From Gluconobacter thailandicus F149-1 = NBRC 100600 (GTDB lineage Bacteria; Pseudomonadota; Alphaproteobacteria; Acetobacterales; Acetobacteraceae): a stretch of DNA of 64,000 nt. The notes under the pieces are model-generated. The model saw nothing but the letters and a program-made list of their open reading frames with translations, was not told the DNA's origin and did no database searches. The number at the start of each line of letters is the position of its first letter. The stretch's first letter is position 1. The stretch spans positions 109,353-173,352 of the forward strand of contig NZ_BANH01000017.1 in assembly GCF_000964465.1 (NCBI RefSeq), read 5' to 3'. The translations under genes were made by a program, and so were the position numbers. Below are positions 9,312 through 19,910 of the stretch, piece by piece.

Positions 9312-10483
9312 GATTCTCTGGGCAGGTGGATCATTCTGCCCGTTCTTGCGGAGTCATAGAGGGCTTCCATGAGTTTCTGGTCGCGCAGTCCTTCTTCGCC
9401 GGGGGTGCGGGGTGTCAGATCGTTCAGGATGCAGTGGGCGAAATGGTCGATTTCCAGGGCGAACTGGTTTCCTGCCGGAAGGCGCCACTCGTTGACTGTC
9501 TTGTGGTTGCCCTGTCGTTGGCCGATCCGGAGACGATGTCCGGTATATGAGAATGCGTTCTCCAGAGTGATCCAGCCTTTTTCGAGTTGAATCCGGAGGT
9601 CCTTGCTTTCATAGGCGCCGTAGCTGGTCGCGCAGTTGGCCATTACGCCTGATGGGAAGCGGAGCATGAACGAGAAGGTCTCGTCCAGATCCTTGTATCG
9701 TGGATCGTTGGGCGGGCTGATCATCTGGGCGAAAAGGCTTTCCGGCTCTTCTCCCAGGACGGCGCGGGTGCCGTTCAGGCAGTATAATCCGATGTCCGGC
9801 AAGGCCCCTCCGCCAGCCAGTTCCGGTTTGAGCCGCCACTGGTCTGCGTTGCCCTGTATCTGGGTGTTGATGGCTTCCACGAGTTTCGGGCGACCCAGTT
9901 CTCCGCTCTGCACAAGTTTGCTGACGGCCTGATTGAAGGGTTCGTAGTGGCAGCGGTAGGCGATCATGAGTTTGACGCGTGCCTTCTGGCAGGCGGCAAT
10001 CATGCGCTGGGCTTCTGCGCTTGATTTGGCCATCGGCTTTTCGCACAGGACGTGCTTGCCGGCTGCTGCGAGTGACTCAACCTGTTCTGCATGCAGGGCG
10101 TTGGGTGTGACGACGTACACGGCCTGAATGTCGGGGCGGTCTGCGAGGCGCTGGATGTCGTCATAGGTGAAGAGGGAGTCATTCCCGATGCCGTAGCTAT
10201 GAGCTGTCAGGCGTGTTTTTTCCGGGCGGCCGGAGATCAGGGCGACAGGTTTTGCGAGGCGGCAGCTTGAGAAAGCGGGCAGTATTTCTCCGAGTGTCAG
10301 TCGGCCGAGGCCCATGATGGCGAAACCCACACGTTCTGAAGGGGGAAGAGCCTGAGGAGGTTGGCTTTCGGGGACATCGGCATCCCCGCGCCAGTTTCCA
10401 AAACTGATCTGGCCGTTTTCGACGATTCCCGTATCCAGAATGGATGGGAGGTTGGTAACGCCGGGCGGGGTGTCGTGAGACAT
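9308..10483 (-). CDS. Gfo/Idh/MocA oxidoreductase, glucose-fructose oxidoreductase-like
   Basis: 391 residues. The N-terminal Rossmann part begins around residue 50 with VGFAIMGLGRLTLGEILPAF. The family's EKP motif is in VLCEKPMAKSSAEAQ, and RCHYEPFN is characteristic of the glucose-fructose oxidoreductase branch, where tightly bound NADP cycles between sugar oxidation and reduction. No signal peptide is present, unlike the periplasmic Zymomonas enzyme, so this is probably a cytoplasmic sugar or inositol-type dehydrogenase. A GAGGGAAAG ribosome site lies about 14 bases before the ATG. The substrate is not determinable from sequence. Confidence 0.88.
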   Translation of the reverse strand: MSHDTPPGVTNLPSILDTGIVENGQISFGNWRGDADVPESQPPQALPPSERVGFAIMGLGRLTLGEILPAFSSCRLAKPVALISGRPEKTRLTAHSYGIGNDSLFTYDDIQRLADRPDIQAVYVVTPNALHAEQVESLAAAGKHVLCEKPMAKSSAEAQRMIAACQKARVKLMIAYRCHYEPFNQAVSKLVQSGELGRPKLVEAINTQIQGNADQWRLKPELAGGGALPDIGLYCLNGTRAVLGEEPESLFAQMISPPNDPRYKDLDETFSFMLRFPSGVMANCATSYGAYESKDLRIQLEKGWITLENAFSYTGHRLRIGQRQGNHKTVNEWRLPAGNQFALEIDHFAHCILNDLTPRTPGEEGLRDQKLMEALYDSARTGRMIHLPRES

Positions 10484-10593
10484 TGCAAACTGCTTTCCCT
10501 CAAAGATTTCAGGGAAAACAACGCACGCTCAGGTCATTGGGGTGCGGTGTGCGAGTGGCCTCACGTAAATCGTGACATTTGCGTCAGATCTCG

Positions 10594-11217
10594 TCAGCCG
10601 GGGCGTTGCACGCGGATGATCAGGGGCTGCTCTTTGCCGTCTTCATGAAATGTGATCTCGGCTTTATGGCCTGCGGGAAGGCGGCCGAGTTCTTCGATGG
10701 CGGGTGTGTTCTTTTTGAGGGGCAGGCGTTTGCCGTTTGATTCTCCCACAAATCCAGGCCTCAACTGCAGAGGCGAAAGAGCCTGATCGTTCTGGGTGTC
10801 GATCAGGGTTGCTGCATTGGGCACCATCAATGTGGAAAGACCCCGCATGAAGTCTTCCTGAATAATAAGAAGCTGTTCCCATTCACCCAGATTGGTTGAA
10901 TTGGTGAGAACGCTACCCTGAGCGGGAACAGGAGCGCTGATCAGATAGGTATTGTGTTTTTTGTTAACGAGACAGACAAATCCCTGAGGAGTTTCCCGCA
11001 TTTCCAGTTCGGGAAGCAGGCGGGGCATGGAAACCCTTTTCTCCAGTGTCACGTCACAGGGGAGTTTCAGGGGGGAAGGTACCAGTGCTGACAAGCCTGG
11101 ATAAATACCGGGCTGGAAGGGGGCGGGTGAGAAATCGTCCCGGATCGGATCATGGCTGAGAACCCGGCCGTGCCAGTCCATGAACCACACGCGGGTCAGG
11201 GAAGGGGTTTCGCTCAT
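10594..11217 (-). CDS. Hypothetical protein, translationally coupled to mutY
   Basis: 207 residues, no signal peptide, no recognised domain. Its ATG overlaps the mutY stop, so both are made from one transcript. The N-terminus (TRVWFMDWHGRVLSHDP) and several beta-rich segments suggest a soluble cytoplasmic protein. Nothing shows that it takes part in DNA repair beyond the coupling. Confidence 0.65.
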   Translation of the reverse strand: MSETPSLTRVWFMDWHGRVLSHDPIRDDFSPAPFQPGIYPGLSALVPSPLKLPCDVTLEKRVSMPRLLPELEMRETPQGFVCLVNKKHNTYLISAPVPAQGSVLTNSTNLGEWEQLLIIQEDFMRGLSTLMVPNAATLIDTQNDQALSPLQLRPGFVGESNGKRLPLKKNTPAIEELGRLPAGHKAEITFHEDGKEQPLIIRVQRPG

Positions 11218-12275
11218 CGTGTCTCCAAATCAGCAACTGTAAGGGCCAGACATTTCTTCATGACGCCTGGCAGGGCGGCGCGCTCTGTGGATCTGAACGT
11301 GCCGAAGGACGGATCGATCCCTGCATTATGGCCTGAGGGAAGGGTTGCGGTGTAAATCATGAGCCGAAGTGTGAAGTGAGTAAAGACATGCGTGACCTCT
11401 CCGCATGCTGTCCAGGGGCCGAGGAACGGGGCGGCTGCGAGCGCTTCCTTTTCGGTCCATGGAGTGCTTTGCCATTCCGTTCCGGGAAATTCATCCATGC
11501 CGCCAAGCAGCCCTTTTTCAGGTCGTTTTCTCATCAGTCTGTGACCTGTTTCATCCTGCAGGATGAAATGGACGCCGTACCGGGTGGGTCTGGCCTGTTT
11601 GGGAGCTTTGCGCGGAAGGGTAGAGGCAATTCCCTTGGCATGGCCCTGACAGGCTGGTCGCCAGGGGCAGGTGAGGCATGACGGGTTGCGGGGCGTACAG
11701 ACTGTCGCTCCGAGATCGAACAGGGCCTGTGCGAAGTCGGAGGGGCGTTTCTGTGCTGCTTTTGGCTGATTGAGTAGGGCGGCCTGTCGGGCCAGTAGGG
11801 GGCGGGATGCGGGAAGAGGGTCTTCGATGGCGAACAGACGGGAGGTGACCCGTTCGACATTTCCATCGACCGGCACGACAGGAACACCGAACGCGATCGA
11901 AGCGATGGCTCGGGCTGTGTAGGCACCGATTCCCGGGAGTTTCAGAAGCTCTTCCACTGTGTCTGGGAATTGCCCGAGTTCAGCGACGCGTTTTGCGCAG
12001 GCGTGCAGATTTCGGGCCCGGGCGTAATAGCCGAGACCAGCCCAGAGGTGCAGGACGTCCTCTTGTGGGGCGGCAGCCAGATCCTGCACGGTTGGGTAAT
12101 GCGTGAGAAAGCGCTCGTAATACGCTATGACAGCCTTCACGGTTGTCTGTTGCAGCATGATCTCGCTCAGCCAGACGGCGTACGGATCCGGGCGATGGCC
12201 GGGGAGGCTGCGCCAAGGGAGGGTGCGGCGATGAGTGTCGTACCAGCGAAGCAGGTCGGAAGCGTCAGGAGTCAC
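11214..12275 (-). CDS. mutY: A/G-specific adenine DNA glycosylase
   Basis: 353 residues. The enzyme removes adenine mispaired with 8-oxoguanine. The catalytic Glu is in LSEIMLQQTTVKAV, the helix-hairpin-helix with catalytic Asp in LPGIGAYTARAIASIAFGVP then VDGNVERV, and the iron-sulfur loop has the exact C-X6-C-X2-C-X5-C spacing in the segment starting CTPRNPSC. The C-terminal third is the NUDIX-like domain that reads 8-oxoG. It is divergent from a DUF721 gene with start codons only 10 bp apart, a pairing common in Alphaproteobacteria. Confidence 0.97.
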   Translation of the reverse strand: MTPDASDLLRWYDTHRRTLPWRSLPGHRPDPYAVWLSEIMLQQTTVKAVIAYYERFLTHYPTVQDLAAAPQEDVLHLWAGLGYYARARNLHACAKRVAELGQFPDTVEELLKLPGIGAYTARAIASIAFGVPVVPVDGNVERVTSRLFAIEDPLPASRPLLARQAALLNQPKAAQKRPSDFAQALFDLGATVCTPRNPSCLTCPWRPACQGHAKGIASTLPRKAPKQARPTRYGVHFILQDETGHRLMRKRPEKGLLGGMDEFPGTEWQSTPWTEKEALAAAPFLGPWTACGEVTHVFTHFTLRLMIYTATLPSGHNAGIDPSFGTFRSTERAALPGVMKKCLALTVADLETR

Positions 12276-12285
12276 GGAGAGGGAT

Positions 12286-12813
12286 ATGAAGAAGGATCAA
12301 GGTCCGGACAAGCACCTTCGTGGTCGGGCGAGTGGAATTGACCCTCAGCAGGGGCAGAAACCGGTATGGACACCCAAGCGTGGGGGCGCCAGGCAGATTG
12401 GGGCGCTGGTTCCGGGAATTACCAAGCCGGCTTTCAAAAAGAAGTCGCCACTTCTGGTTCGGCTTTCCATGGACTGGGAAGATTTTATCGGCCCACGACT
12501 GTCAAAGGTAACAGAGCCGCGCCGTATGTCGGCGGGAACACTGACGCTGGCCTGTTCCGGGCCAGTTGCCATGGAGCTTCAGCATCTGGCCCCCCAGATT
12601 ATTGAACGCATTAATACGGCGTGCGGTCTGCGGGGAGAGCATCTGATTCTCCGTCTGAAAATCGTGCAGGATATGACGGCATTTGAACGCCCGCGCCCGG
12701 CGCGGCCCAGGCCTGTTCAGATTGATGTTCCTGAAATTGAAGACGATGAACTTCGGGACGCGTTGCAGCGTCTGGGGGGGCATATTGGTGCGCGGCGCGG
12801 TCGCCGTCGGTGA
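12286..12813 (+). CDS. DUF721 (DciA-like) protein
   Basis: 175 residues from the ATG at 12286, which has GGAGAGGG before it. The DUF721 core spans about residues 50-135 (VRLSMDWEDFIGPRLSKVTEP, then GTLTLACSGPVAMELQHLAP). Some members (DciA) load the replicative helicase in bacteria lacking DnaC. The N-terminus is basic and probably disordered, and the C-terminus ends in an Arg-rich tail. A role in replication initiation would fit the parS site immediately downstream, but this is inference from family and position. Confidence 0.85.
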   Translation: MKKDQGPDKHLRGRASGIDPQQGQKPVWTPKRGGARQIGALVPGITKPAFKKKSPLLVRLSMDWEDFIGPRLSKVTEPRRMSAGTLTLACSGPVAMELQHLAPQIIERINTACGLRGEHLILRLKIVQDMTAFERPRPARPRPVQIDVPEIEDDELRDALQRLGGHIGARRGRRR

Positions 12814-12819
12814 CAGAAA

Positions 12820-12835
12820 TGTTTCACGTGAAACG
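12820..12835. other. parS centromere site
   Basis: TGTTTCACGTGAAACG matches the chromosomal parS palindrome TGTTTCACGTGAAACA at 15 of 16 positions. ParB-CTP loads at such sites to segregate the chromosome origin. It lies 7 bp after the DUF721 stop, outside coding sequence. Confidence 0.85.
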
Positions 12836-12926
12836 ACTTGTTTCATGCCCTGAAACGGCCCTTTTCAGAGAACACGCTGTTACCGATATTAAGAACAGAA
12901 CACGGCTCTTTCCAAGGAGACAGGCC

Positions 12927-13586
12927 ATGAACATCACGAAGAAGTCCGCTGGAGCACTGTTGATGGCTACCTTGATTGGAGCCTCCCCGCTTACAGCCCT
13001 TGCACAGCATGGTGGCGGGCCGGGCGGCGGCGGTGGCTTCCGTGGTGGTCCAGGGGGTGGGCCTGGTGGTGGCGGTTTTCGTGGTGGACCGGGGGGAGGC
13101 CCCGGTGGTGGTATGGGTGGTTTCCGCGGCGGTCCTGGCGGCGGTGGTCCGGGTGGTTTTGGCGGTGGCTATCGTGGTGGTAGTTACGGCGGTTTTCGTG
13201 GAGGCCCTAGCGGTGGCCCGGGGTGGGGCTTTCGTCCGGGGTATGGAAACTGGGGCGGTGGCTGGGGTGGCCCTCGCTTTATTGGCTGGGGTAGCCCGGG
13301 TTGGGGCGGTTGGAACGGCTGGGGAGGTCCCGGCTGGTATGGTTATGGCTGGGGTGTGCCCGGCTGGGGCGGCGGCTGGGGCTGGGGCGGTTGGGGCCTT
13401 GGTGCAGCGCTGGGCGTAGCTGCCGGAGTGGCAATCGGGAATGCGGTTAGCGCGTGCCCCGGTGGTTATTATCCTCAGGGATGTGCCCCTGTGGGGGGAT
13501 ATGCTGTTCCGCAGGGATATTATGGGCCACCGCCGGGTTATAATGGGTACAACGGAGGCGTTCCGCCTTATACTTGGGGGTATTGA
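12927..13586 (+). CDS. Glycine-rich secreted protein
   Basis: 219 residues from the ATG at 12927, preceded by AAGGAGA. Residues 1-27 are a Sec signal peptide (ending LTALAQ). The mature part is at least half glycine, with irregular GGPGGG, GGFRGG and WGGWGG units, then a short hydrophobic helix (ALGVAAGVAIGNAV) and a Pro/Tyr/Gly C-terminus. Such proteins are usually disordered or surface-associated, and none of the units is a known enzyme motif. The repeats make the DNA strongly biased (GGTGGT/GGCGGT). It stands alone between DUF721/parS and serB. Confidence 0.75.
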   Translation: MNITKKSAGALLMATLIGASPLTALAQHGGGPGGGGGFRGGPGGGPGGGGFRGGPGGGPGGGMGGFRGGPGGGGPGGFGGGYRGGSYGGFRGGPSGGPGWGFRPGYGNWGGGWGGPRFIGWGSPGWGGWNGWGGPGWYGYGWGVPGWGGGWGWGGWGLGAALGVAAGVAIGNAVSACPGGYYPQGCAPVGGYAVPQGYYGPPPGYNGYNGGVPPYTWGY

Positions 13587-13616
13587 GGCGGGTACCTGAC
13601 GGGTAGCGTTATAGAT

Positions 13617-14510
13617 TTATTCAGTGACGAAATCCGCTGCTTTGTAGCCTTGGGCAAACAGGTGTGCACGCAGATCGGCAAAATTGATCTGCGTGCCGAT
13701 GATTTTTTTCACGTTTGGCTTGGCGTGAAAGGCGAGGCCGAGGCCCGCATTGGCCAGCATCGGGATGTCGTTTGCGCCATCACCGGTTGTTAGTGCGGCC
13801 TTGAGCTGAACGCCGCGTTCAGCGATCAGGTCCTCAAGATGGTTCAGTTTGGCGTCTGGACCCAGAACCGGAGCATCGAGACGCCCGGTCATTTTTCCAT
13901 CCACGACTTCAAGGCTGTTGCCGTAGTTTTCGTCAAAGCCGCAGAGTTCGGCCACCCTCTGGGTGAACCACGTAAATCCGCCTGAGACGAGTGCGGTGCG
14001 GGCATTGTGCTTGTGCATGGTGCAGACGAGTTCTCTGGCGCCTTCCGTCAGTGTGACGGTTTTCCAGACGTCTTCAAGAACAGACGCGGGATGACCGGCG
14101 AGCAGGGCGACGCGCTGTTCGATGGAGGTTTCGAAGTCGATCTCTCCATTCATGGAGGCGCGCGTGATGGCAGCGACCTGTTCCCCGATGCCGAGCAGGG
14201 CTGCCATTTCGTCCAGCGTTTCCCCTGTGACGATGGTGCTGTCCATGTCTGCGACCAGGACGGCCTTGCGGCGACCACGGGTTTTCAGCAGCAGGGCGTC
14301 CGTTTGATAGGGCGCGAGGGTGGCGCGGATTGTTGCGGCACTCGCCGAGCCGGGGCCGGGCGTGGGGCATGGAATATCGACAGCTTCCCCGTCCGACAGG
14401 ACGATGGGGGCCTTGCCTTTGACCAGCGACCGGGCGACGTCGATGGCTTCTGGTTTGAGGGAGCCGGCCTTGCGGTCGGCAATGAGGGTCAGAACGGAAG
14501 GAAGGGACAT
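13617..14510 (-). CDS. serB: Phosphoserine phosphatase
   Basis: 297 residues. The HAD-superfamily enzyme makes serine from phosphoserine. Motif I is VADMDSTIVTGETLDEMA (first Asp is the nucleophile), motif II is SGGFTW, and motif III/IV is TTGDGANDIPML. The roughly 75-residue N-terminal region is divergent where longer homologues carry an ACT-like domain. It is divergent from miaA across a 42-bp gap, so the promoters must overlap. Confidence 0.96.
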   Translation of the reverse strand: MSLPSVLTLIADRKAGSLKPEAIDVARSLVKGKAPIVLSDGEAVDIPCPTPGPGSASAATIRATLAPYQTDALLLKTRGRRKAVLVADMDSTIVTGETLDEMAALLGIGEQVAAITRASMNGEIDFETSIEQRVALLAGHPASVLEDVWKTVTLTEGARELVCTMHKHNARTALVSGGFTWFTQRVAELCGFDENYGNSLEVVDGKMTGRLDAPVLGPDAKLNHLEDLIAERGVQLKAALTTGDGANDIPMLANAGLGLAFHAKPNVKKIIGTQINFADLRAHLFAQGYKAADFVTE

Positions 14511-14552
14511 AAGCTCTCGTAACGGTCCAGCGCGTGTGGCAGGAACAGGGGG

Positions 14553-15560
14553 ATGAACGCCCCGAAGACAGCACTCATTGTGGCTGGCCCGACGTGCTCC
14601 GGCAAGTCGGCTCTGGCTCTAGACCTCGCCCGGACTTTCCGGGGGACGGTGATCAACGCTGATTCCATGCAGGTTTATCGCGATCTGCACATTCTGACGG
14701 CCCGGCCTGACGCGGCTGATGAGGCGGCTGTTCCGCACCGGCTTTACGGTGTGCTGGATGCGGCAACGCCGGGCAGTGTGGCCTGGTGGCGGTCTCAGGC
14801 TCTTGCGGAAATGGAGGCGGCCTGGGCGGCGGGGCGTCTGCCGATCCTGTGTGGGGGCACGGGGATGTATCTTCGGGCGCTGACGGATGGGTTGGTGGAA
14901 GTGCCTGACCCCGGCGATGAGGCGCGACAGGAAGCGCGGGCGCTGGCCGAAGAAATTGGCCCGGCGGCATTGCATGCCCGGCTTGCGGGCGTAGATCCTG
15001 AAACGGCGGAAACGCTCCGGCCAAATGACACGCAGCGGATTTCGAGGGCCTGGGAAGTGTGGCGCGGGACGGGGCGTGGATTAGTGTGGTGGCGGGCCCA
15101 GCCGGGATTGCCGCCTGCGCCGTGCCGGTTTGTATCCGTTCTTCTGGATCCACCGCGGGATGTTTTGCGGCAATCACTGAATATGCGTTTCGAGCAGATG
15201 CTTGAAGCTGGCGCTCTGGAAGAAGTGCGTCGTCTTGTTGCGAGGGGGCTGGATTCTGTTCTGCCTGCCATGCGTGCGCATGGGGTTCCGGAACTTGCGG
15301 CTGTTCTGCAGGGTGACATGACGCTTGAAGCGGCGCAGCAGGCGGCCGTTCTGGCCATTGGGCGATATACCCGCCGTCAGGCGACATGGTTTCGGCATCA
15401 TCCGCTAGGTCTGGACGCGGATGCGATGATTTCATTTCGTAGATATGCCCCTTTCGCGCAAGAATCGAAAACGGAATACGAAAAAATAGAGAATTTTATA
15501 TCTGAACGAGTTGACGACTTACCCCAACCTGTCTTAAATCCCGCGCCTCATACCCCTTAG
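14553..15560 (+). CDS. miaA: tRNA dimethylallyltransferase
   Basis: 335 residues. It adds the isopentenyl group to A37 of tRNAs reading UNN codons. The P-loop is AGPTCSGKSALALDLA, followed by the substrate motif NADSMQVYRDL and GGTGMYLRALTDG. The stop lies 9 bp before ilvB's start, so miaA and ilvBNC may share a transcript. MiaA-modified tRNA(Leu) is classically connected with translation of branched-chain leader peptides, but no leader peptide was seen here. Confidence 0.97.
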   Translation: MNAPKTALIVAGPTCSGKSALALDLARTFRGTVINADSMQVYRDLHILTARPDAADEAAVPHRLYGVLDAATPGSVAWWRSQALAEMEAAWAAGRLPILCGGTGMYLRALTDGLVEVPDPGDEARQEARALAEEIGPAALHARLAGVDPETAETLRPNDTQRISRAWEVWRGTGRGLVWWRAQPGLPPAPCRFVSVLLDPPRDVLRQSLNMRFEQMLEAGALEEVRRLVARGLDSVLPAMRAHGVPELAAVLQGDMTLEAAQQAAVLAIGRYTRRQATWFRHHPLGLDADAMISFRRYAPFAQESKTEYEKIENFISERVDDLPQPVLNPAPHTP

Positions 15561-15569
15561 GAGGATACG

Positions 15570-17365
15570 GTGACGGCTGCTGCTGAAAGAGACGCAACAA
15601 CAGGCAACGAAGCGCTGAATGGCGCGGAGGTGCTTCTGCGCGTTCTCGATGAACAGGGCGTAGAGGTAGTCTTTGGCTATCCGGGGGGCGCTGTCCTTCC
15701 AATCTACGATGCGCTCTTCAAGCAGGACCGTATCCGCCACATTCTTGTCCGTCATGAGCAGGCTGCTGTTCATGCGGCTGAGGCCTATGCGCGTTCGACG
15801 GGCAAGGTTGGTGTTGTTCTGGTGACGTCTGGGCCTGGTGCGACCAATGCCGTGACTGGTCTTGTCGATGCGCTGATGGATTCGATCCCGCTGGTCTGTC
15901 TGACCGGCCAGGTGCCGACGAAGCTGATCGGCAATGATGCGTTCCAGGAAGCGGACACGACGGGCATTACCCGTCCGGCTACAAAGCACAATTATCTGGT
16001 GCGGACGCCGGGCGCTCTGGCCCAGACTGTGCGTGAAGCTTTCGAAGTGGCGCGTTCCGGTCGTCCGGGGCCTGTGCTGGTTGATCTGCCCAAGGACATC
16101 ACGGTGGGTCAGGCTCCGCTGACGGAGCCAGCGCTGTCGCGGCTGAAGCGGTTCCGCCGTCAGGGTGGGCCAGATGCCGAGGCGATTGCCCGCACAGTCC
16201 AGGCCATGAAGACGGCCAAGCGTCCGCTGTTCTACACGGGCGGTGGCATCATCAATTCCGGTCCGGAAGCGTCTGAACTGCTGCGTCGTCTGGCGCGCAA
16301 GACGGGTTTCCCGGTCACGTCCACGCTGATGGGGCTGGGGGCGTTTCCGTCTCCCGATCCGCAGTTCCTTGGTATGCTAGGCATGCACGGGTCTGTTGAA
16401 GCGAACATGGCCACGCATGGCTGTGATCTGCTGATTGCTCTGGGTGCACGTTTCGATGACCGCGTGACGGGGCGTGTGGATGCGTTTTCGCCGAACTCGT
16501 TCAAGGTTCATGCGGATATTGATCCGAGCCAGATCGGTAAGATCATTCGTGTGGATGTGCGTCTCGAAGGTGATGTTCGTGATACGCTTCAGGCGCTGCT
16601 GGAGGCGTGGGATGATACGCCCGCGCCTGATCTGAGCACATGGTGGAACCAGATTGCGTCCTGGCGCAGCGTGGATGGCTTCGGCTTCACGCAGGACATG
16701 ACGCCGTCTGCGGTGATCCGTCCGCAGCATGCCATTCGTCGTCTGTATGAAATGGCGATGGAGACGGGGCGTGACACGTTCGTGTCCACCGAGGTGGGGC
16801 AGCATCAGATGTGGGCGGCCCAGCACTTCCAGTTCGCTAAGCCGAACCGGTGGCTGACCTCCGGTGGTTTGGGAACAATGGGCTACGGTCTGCCAGCCGC
16901 TGTGGGCGCGCAGGTTGCGCATCCGGATGCTCTGGTGATCGATATCGCGGGTGAAGCCTCGACCCTGATGAACATTCAGGAACTGGGCACGATCGCGCAG
17001 TATCGTCTGCCGGTGAAGATCTTCATCCTGAACAACCAGTATATGGGCATGGTGCGCCAGTGGCAGGAGCTGCTGCATGGGTCACGCTATTCCCAGTCTT
17101 ACAGCGAAGCTCTGCCAGACTTCGTAAAGCTGGCGGAATCGTTCCATGCGACGGGTATGCGCGCCACCTGTGTGGGCGAGCTGGATGATGTCATCCGCCG
17201 GATGCTGGAGCATGATGGCCCTGTCATCGCGGATATCTGCGTGGCGGAAAATGAAAACTGCTACCCGATGATTCCGTCGGGTGCGGCCCATAACCAGATG
17301 CTGCTTGGCCCGGATCAGGATTCCGCGGCCGCAGGTCTGACCGAAGAAGGGATGATGTTGGTCTG

Positions 17366-17366
<1 letters not shown>
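15570..17366 (+). CDS. ilvB: Acetolactate synthase large (catalytic) subunit
   Basis: 598 residues from a GTG with AGGAGG seven bases upstream. It condenses pyruvate with pyruvate or 2-ketobutyrate, the first common step of valine, isoleucine and leucine synthesis. The N-terminal catalytic Glu is in VLVRHEQAAVHAAEAYAR, and the C-terminal ThDP-metal motif reads AGEASTLMNIQEL ... NNQYMGMV. The motif has Glu where GDG/GDA motifs have Asp, a conservative change at a metal ligand. It overlaps ilvN by one base. Confidence 0.97.
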
Positions 17367-18912
<1,546 letters not shown>

Positions 18913-18930
18913 TCTTTAAGGATCGGGGCT

Positions 18931-19013
18931 CCTCAGCGGTTTTCTGCTGAGGGGCAGGAAAAACACGCGTTTCGGGGCTGGAGTATTTCCGGCTTTGGGA
19001 CGCGTGTTTTTTT
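18931..19013 (+). terminator. Tandem hairpins ending the ilv operon
   Basis: First a 7-bp stem CCTCAGC/GCTGAGG (18931-18952). Then a long stem in which AAACACGCGT pairs with ACGCGTGTTT around an inner GCTGG/CCGGC hairpin, ending in seven Ts (18959-19013). The second is a strong intrinsic terminator. Confidence 0.85.
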
Positions 19014-19358
19014 GTTCGTTCAGAAAAGACGAATCGTTTCGTGGTGCAGAGATGGCGATTTTCTGAATTGTCAGGTCGAAACGTGCTGATGTGTCGGCAT
19101 ATCCCAAGACGAGGCCTGTTTCGAAGGGCGTCTGTGAGGGTTTTTATGCTGCTATCCCAGTTGTGAGGTGCGCCAGAGACTTTGTGGGCGCATTGTTTGG
19201 AAGCCTGAACAGAAGTCTGTTTCTTCCCGGAATATGACATATTAACGAATCAGGGCAGAAAATCCTTGCATCCTCAGGATGGGGGCTCTAACACCGCGCT
19301 TCTTGGCCCAAGGGGGCGATTTCGCCCAACAGGCTGTCTACTGGTTTGGGGGTACGTG
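19014..19358 (+). promoter_or_regulatory. Gene-free stretch containing the speD promoter region and possible structured leader
   Basis: The gap between the ilv terminator and speD has no gene. Its last 95 bases contain three short consecutive hairpins: CATCC/GGATG at 19269-19281, CTTG/CAAG at 19302-19312 and GGGCG/CGCCC at 19314-19327. They end about 30 bases before the speD start. They do not match a riboswitch class I can name. Confidence 0.35.
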
Positions 19359-19838
19359 ATGAACGCACTTGCTCAACTGGGGATGGTATCGGAACTCCCG
19401 AGAGATATCCAGAACAGCGATGCTCACTCTGTTGAAGAGGAGCGCAAGGACTACTTTATTGAACGGGATGGCGAACGCTATGCCGGCAATCACCTGCTGA
19501 TCGATTTCTGGGATGCCCGGAATCTTGATGATCCGGCACGCATTGATGAGACGCTGTGCGAGTCAGCGATTGCTGCTGGTGCGACGATCCTGCACAGCCA
19601 TTTCCATCACTTCACGCCGAATGGTGGCGTGTCTGGTGTGATCGTGCTTGCTGAGAGTCACATCTCGATCCACACGTGGCCAGAGCGGAATTACGCTGCG
19701 GTTGACGTCTTCATGTGTGGTGCATGTGACCCGAATCTGTCGATTCCGGTCATGCAGCGTCTGTTCCAGGCTGGCCGCATCGAAGTTGATGCCGTGCGCC
19801 GTGGACGCGTCCAGGACAGGAACGCAAGCGCGTCCTGA
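19359..19838 (+). CDS. speD: S-adenosylmethionine decarboxylase proenzyme
   Basis: About 160 residues from the ATG at 19359 (GGGGGT lies upstream; a GTG directly before the ATG is an alternative). It supplies decarboxylated SAM, the aminopropyl donor for spermidine. The self-cleavage site is Glu99-Ser100 in LAESHISIHTWPE, where the Ser becomes the pyruvoyl group, and HSHFHHFTPNGGVSG is the other conserved block. It is followed 72 bp later by speE. Confidence 0.96.
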   Translation: MNALAQLGMVSELPRDIQNSDAHSVEEERKDYFIERDGERYAGNHLLIDFWDARNLDDPARIDETLCESAIAAGATILHSHFHHFTPNGGVSGVIVLAESHISIHTWPERNYAAVDVFMCGACDPNLSIPVMQRLFQAGRIEVDAVRRGRVQDRNASAS

Positions 19839-19910
19839 TCCTCAGGCAAGGACCGGCCCTGTGAGGCTGGTCCTGTTCTGCATTGAAATCCCGACAAGGA
19901 ATTGAAGACC

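Noticed and set aside
12976..13419. 147-codon Val/Ala-rich frame within the glycine-rich gene
   Set aside because: Alternative reading of GGTGGT-type repeats; it lacks a ribosome site, while the overlapping frame has a signal peptide.
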